Below, in pieces: positions 7,158 through 9,338 of a stretch of DNA of 9,338 bases. Within the stretch, counting starts at the first letter, position 1. Each line of letters starts with the position of its first letter. The stretch comes from Alphaproteobacteria bacterium (GTDB lineage: Bacteria > Pseudomonadota > Alphaproteobacteria > UBA828): NCBI GenBank assembly GCA_030604165.1, contig JAUVWK010000089.1, positions 1-9,338 of the forward strand, read 5' to 3'. Made by a program: the position numbers and the translations under genes. The notes beneath the pieces were generated by a model that did not search any database, was not told the origin of the DNA, and was given only the letters and a program-made list of their open reading frames with translations.

Positions 7158-7209
7158 ACCGTAACGGCGGGCCTGATGGATTGCAACTCGGCGCGACGGC
7201 GGTTTTAAG
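7158..7209. promoter_or_regulatory. Candidate divergent promoter pair sharing a palindromic -35 box
   Basis: TTGCAA at 7181-7186 is its own reverse complement. Rightward, a 17-base spacer leads to TTTAAG at 7204-7209, a possible -10 for the formate/nitrite channel. Leftward, a 17-base spacer leads to TACGGT (minus strand, 7163-7158), a possible -10 for the TAXI operon. Each hexamer matches the sigma-70 consensus at only three or four of six positions, so this is a suggestion. The predicted leaders would be about 80 and 115 bases. The rest of the 7036-7298 intergenic region is GC-rich, and I found no ORF that I believe in it. Confidence 0.3.
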
Positions 7210-7298
7210 GACAGGGTCGCCTAAACGGCGCTGGCCAAAGGCCGCGCGATTGTCGTAAATGACCCAAGGCCCGGTTAAGCCGCGTCAGGGGGTAGACC

Positions 7299-8186
7299 AT
7301 GAGCGAAACACCGGATCGAGGACCAGATCCAGACAAAGCGTCGGTCGGCGAGGGCATGGATGCGCTGATGCCCGCCGAGATGGCGGTCAAGGCAGAACGT
7401 ATCGGCATCGCCAAGGCGGAATTGGATTTCTTCAGCCTCTTTGTGCTGGCGGTGCTGGCCGGCGCCTTTATCGCCTTTGGCGCCATGTTCGCGACCGTCG
7501 CCCTGGCGGGCGCGGGCGATGCGCTGCCTTACGGCGTGGCGCGGGTCATCGCGGGCGTGGTGTTTTCGCTCGGGTTGATCCTCGTGATCGTGGGCGGGGC
7601 CGAGCTCTTTACCGGCAATGCACTGATCGTCATGGCCTGGGCCGCGCGCCACGTCAGCACGGCCAAGCTGTTGCGCAATTGGGCCATCGTTTTCGCCGGC
7701 AACGCGCTCGGCGGGGTGGCGACCGCGGCCCTGATCTTCGGCGCCGCCCAATATGAATTCGGTGGCGGCGCGGTGGGCGCGGCGGTGCTGGCCATCGCCG
7801 AGGCCAAGACCGAGCTCGGCTTCGGTCAGGCGCTGGCGCTCGGCATTCTGTGTAACGTACTGGTCTGTCTAGCTGTTTGGCTGTGTTTTAGCGCGCGCAC
7901 GACCTTCGGCAAGATATTCGCCATCGTGCCGCCTGTCGCGGCCTTCGTTGCCGGCGGTTTCGAGCACTCCGTTGCCAATATGTACTTCATTCCGCTCGCT
8001 CTTTTCATCAAGGCCGGGGCCTCTGAGTCGTTCTGGCTCGGGCTCGGCACGAGCGCCGCGGCGTTCGACGGGCTGACCTGGCTGTCGCTCGTGTTGAACC
8101 TGATCCCGGTGACCATCGGCAACGTGATCGGCGGCGGTGTCTTGGTCGGCGCGGTCTACTGGTTTGTTTATCTACGCCGGCGCTGA
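7299..8186 (+). CDS. Formate/nitrite transporter family channel (FocA/NirC type)
   Basis: This 295-residue protein has six hydrophobic segments, as in the pentameric FNT channels that pass formate, nitrite or hydrosulfide across the inner membrane. Family signatures are GAELFTGN (100-107), GILCNVLVCLAVWL, GGFEHSVANMYFIP with the conserved pore histidine at H223, and NLIPVTIGNVIGG near the C-terminus. A hydrophilic N-terminal stretch of about 40 residues precedes the first membrane segment and is somewhat longer than in E. coli FocA. GGGGG at 7288-7292 serves as ribosome site six bases before the ATG. The gene diverges from the TAXI operon and stands alone: no formate dehydrogenase, pyruvate formate-lyase or nitrite reductase is in the window, so the substrate is open. 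Its end is four bases from the converging hydrolase gene, leaving no room for a separate terminator. Confidence 0.93.
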   Translation: MSETPDRGPDPDKASVGEGMDALMPAEMAVKAERIGIAKAELDFFSLFVLAVLAGAFIAFGAMFATVALAGAGDALPYGVARVIAGVVFSLGLILVIVGGAELFTGNALIVMAWAARHVSTAKLLRNWAIVFAGNALGGVATAALIFGAAQYEFGGGAVGAAVLAIAEAKTELGFGQALALGILCNVLVCLAVWLCFSARTTFGKIFAIVPPVAAFVAGGFEHSVANMYFIPLALFIKAGASESFWLGLGTSAAAFDGLTWLSLVLNLIPVTIGNVIGGGVLVGAVYWFVYLRRR

Positions 8187-8190
8187 TCAG

Positions 8191-8757
8191 TTATTTAATT
8201 AGCTTGGCAAGTTGTTTGAATTCAGCGCTGCCGGCGGCTTCCAGCCACTCGAACAGCACCATCTCGGTGGTCACGCAGGGAACCCCGAACGCGGCGATCC
8301 GGGCCACCGCGGCCTGGCGGTCGGTTTCGCTGCGCGAGCCGCTGGCGTCGATCACCAGGAAAACCGCGCTCTGGTGCCGCGTCTCGCGCTGCTTGAGATG
8401 GGCGATGGTCTGCAAAACGCAAACATGGGTTTCGGTGCCGCAAACCACCAGCTGATCGCGCCCTTGGGCACCGAATCGGGCCACGGCTTCGACAAAATCC
8501 GCGTTGCGTCCAGCGCTAAACGATAGCTTGCTAATTATTTGCGCGTCATTCGGCACTTTCGCCGCGATCGGGCCGATCGTCGGGCCGAGACCTCGCGGAT
8601 ATTGCTCGGTAACGAGCACCGGCACGTCTAGCGTACGCGCGGCTTCCAGCAGGATGCCGGCGCGCCGTGTCACGGCCTCGCCATCGGCGATGGCCGGCAG
8701 CAGCTTTTCCTGCAGGTCGACGACCACGAGGGCAGAACGTCGCGCTTCGAGCAGCAT
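8191..8757 (-). CDS. Isochorismatase-family cysteine hydrolase
   Basis: This 188-residue cytoplasmic enzyme has the isochorismatase-like fold and a complete catalytic triad: D14 in ALVVVDLQ, K77 in SKLSFSA, and C113 in CGTETHVCVLQT. The residues before the cysteine match the site of the conserved cis-peptide. The first ~15 residues hold the core strand, with Q16 in the usual position. Length and motifs fit the small YcaC/ISOC1-like group of unassigned hydrolases better than true isochorismatase (EntB) or nicotinamidase, whose metal-site histidines I do not see. Substrate is unknown. GGGGAGA about nine bases before the ATG is a good ribosome site. It is divergent from the nitroreductase-like gene and convergent with the FNT gene. 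A short AT-richer patch near 8515-8540, within the segment around K77, is unlike the rest of the gene. Confidence 0.92.
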   Translation of the reverse strand: MLLEARRSALVVVDLQEKLLPAIADGEAVTRRAGILLEAARTLDVPVLVTEQYPRGLGPTIGPIAAKVPNDAQIISKLSFSAGRNADFVEAVARFGAQGRDQLVVCGTETHVCVLQTIAHLKQRETRHQSAVFLVIDASGSRSETDRQAAVARIAAFGVPCVTTEMVLFEWLEAAGSAEFKQLAKLIK

Positions 8758-8855
8758 GGTTCGCCGTCTCCCCTTTTCTCGCCGCGCCGCGGCCGCCGCC
8801 GGGAACCTTCGAATGGCGTCCTACGTACCACGGAACCATGATCGGGGGCACTAGC

Positions 8856-8873
8856 ACGGCGCTTCGGCGTCGT
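8856..8873. other. Stable C(UUCG)G tetraloop hairpin in the divergent intergenic region
   Basis: ACGGCGC and GCGTCGT pair over seven bp (one G-U) around a TTCG loop closed by C-G, the exceptionally stable UUCG tetraloop on the plus-strand transcript. It lies about 95 bases before the nitroreductase start and about 100 bases before the hydrolase start. No T-run follows on either side, so a terminator is unlikely; a structured leader is possible. I see no convincing promoter or ORF in the rest of 8758-8967. Confidence 0.55.
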
Positions 8874-8967
8874 CTACATATTGGCGACAAAGCGTGGGCA
8901 TGGGGTGACACCGGTCGAACGGAAACCGCGCCACGTGACGGCACAGCAGCAAGACGAGGTCCGTGCG

Positions 8968-9338
8968 ATGGAAAATCCGGCCACCAATCGACATCCGATC
9001 CACGATTTCATGCGCCGCCGCTGGAGTCCGCGGGCGTTCTCGCCCCGGCCGGTGCCGCTCGATTCGCTGCGCTCGCTGCTCGAGGCCGCGAGTTGGGCCG
9101 CCTCCGCCTTCAATATCCAGCCGTGGCGCTTTCTGCTCGCGACGCGGGACGACGCGGCCGCGTTCGCGCGCATGGTCGAGTGCCTGCGGCCGGGCAATCA
9201 GGACTGGGCCAAGCACGCGCCCGTGCTCATTCTGAGCTTCGCCCAACGCGAGTTCGACAAGGGCGGCGCCAACCGGCACGCCTGGCACGACGTCGGTCAG
9301 GCGGTGGCGACGTTGGCCTTGCAGGCGATCACGCTCGA
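8968..9338 (+). CDS. Nitroreductase family protein (partial, runs off the right edge)
   Basis: The first 123 codons are open to the window end and encode the N-terminal part of a nitroreductase-family flavoprotein, which usually has about 180-220 residues. Diagnostic stretches are FMRRRWSPRAFSPRPVP (14-30), where R16-R18 correspond to the FMN-phosphate-binding arginines, LLEAASWAASAFNIQPWRF (37-55) with the conserved N49 and PW, and then APVLIL. Such enzymes bind FMN and reduce nitro compounds, quinones or related substrates with NAD(P)H; the substrate here is unknown. GAGG at 8956-8959, eight bases before ATG 8968, supports this start. An in-frame GTG at 8935 lacks comparable support. No frameshift is seen. 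The gene is divergent from the isochorismatase-like hydrolase, with which it may share regulation. Confidence 0.9.
   Translation, partial: MENPATNRHPIHDFMRRRWSPRAFSPRPVPLDSLRSLLEAASWAASAFNIQPWRFLLATRDDAAAFARMVECLRPGNQDWAKHAPVLILSFAQREFDKGGANRHAWHDVGQAVATLALQAITL

Noticed and set aside
6169..7164. Plus-strand open frame of 331 codons opposite the TAXI gene
   Set aside because: It is antisense to a clear signal-peptide-bearing TAXI protein and is rich in His/Asp/Gly with no domain.
8851..9288. Minus-strand open frame opposite the nitroreductase start
   Set aside because: The plus frame from 8968 has nitroreductase motifs and a ribosome site; the antisense has neither.

Overview
The window is about 9.3 kb of GC-rich, densely packed bacterial chromosome. 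Codon use is strongly GC-ending. A fused TAXI-type TRAP permease, a UspA partner and a two-domain ManC/AlgA enzyme suggest an alphaproteobacterium, perhaps Rhodospirillales-like. This placement is inference from gene content and composition; there is no rRNA or other marker. I see no tRNA, rRNA, CRISPR array, transposase or phage gene.

Layout, left to right. (1) Positions 4-101 hold a long imperfect inverted repeat enclosing three smaller hairpins, a cloverleaf-like intergenic element. (2) Positions 137-3313 (+) form a tight three-gene unit: a nucleotidyltransferase-fold protein of the uncharacterised PF14907 type, an unrecognised 164-residue protein with one membrane segment that starts at a TTG overlapping the previous stop, and a bifunctional mannose-1-phosphate guanylyltransferase / mannose-6-phosphate isomerase. 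The last enzyme supplies GDP-mannose, so the unit probably serves surface polysaccharide synthesis. (3) Positions 3325-7035 (-) form a TAXI-TRAP transport operon, transcribed in the order periplasmic binding protein, fused DctQM permease, UspA-family protein. A perfect 3 x 11-bp tandem repeat sits just upstream of the permease start. (4) Positions 7036-7298 are a divergent intergenic region. Its palindromic TTGCAA could serve as the -35 box in both directions. (5) Positions 7299-8186 (+) encode a FocA/NirC-type formate/nitrite channel. (6) Positions 8191-8757 (-) encode an isochorismatase-family cysteine hydrolase, tail-to-tail with the channel. (7) From 8968 (+) a nitroreductase-family gene runs off the right edge, after a leader or spacer containing a C(UUCG)G hairpin.

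The genes work as separate small modules: GDP-mannose and polysaccharide supply, organic-anion uptake through TAXI-TRAP with a UspA partner, small-anion exchange through FNT, and two small-molecule enzymes. No clearly new defence or mobile system is visible. The best leads are the cloverleaf element, the unnamed 164-residue protein, the 11-bp repeats in the TRAP operon, and the UspA protein with a degenerate nucleotide-binding loop.
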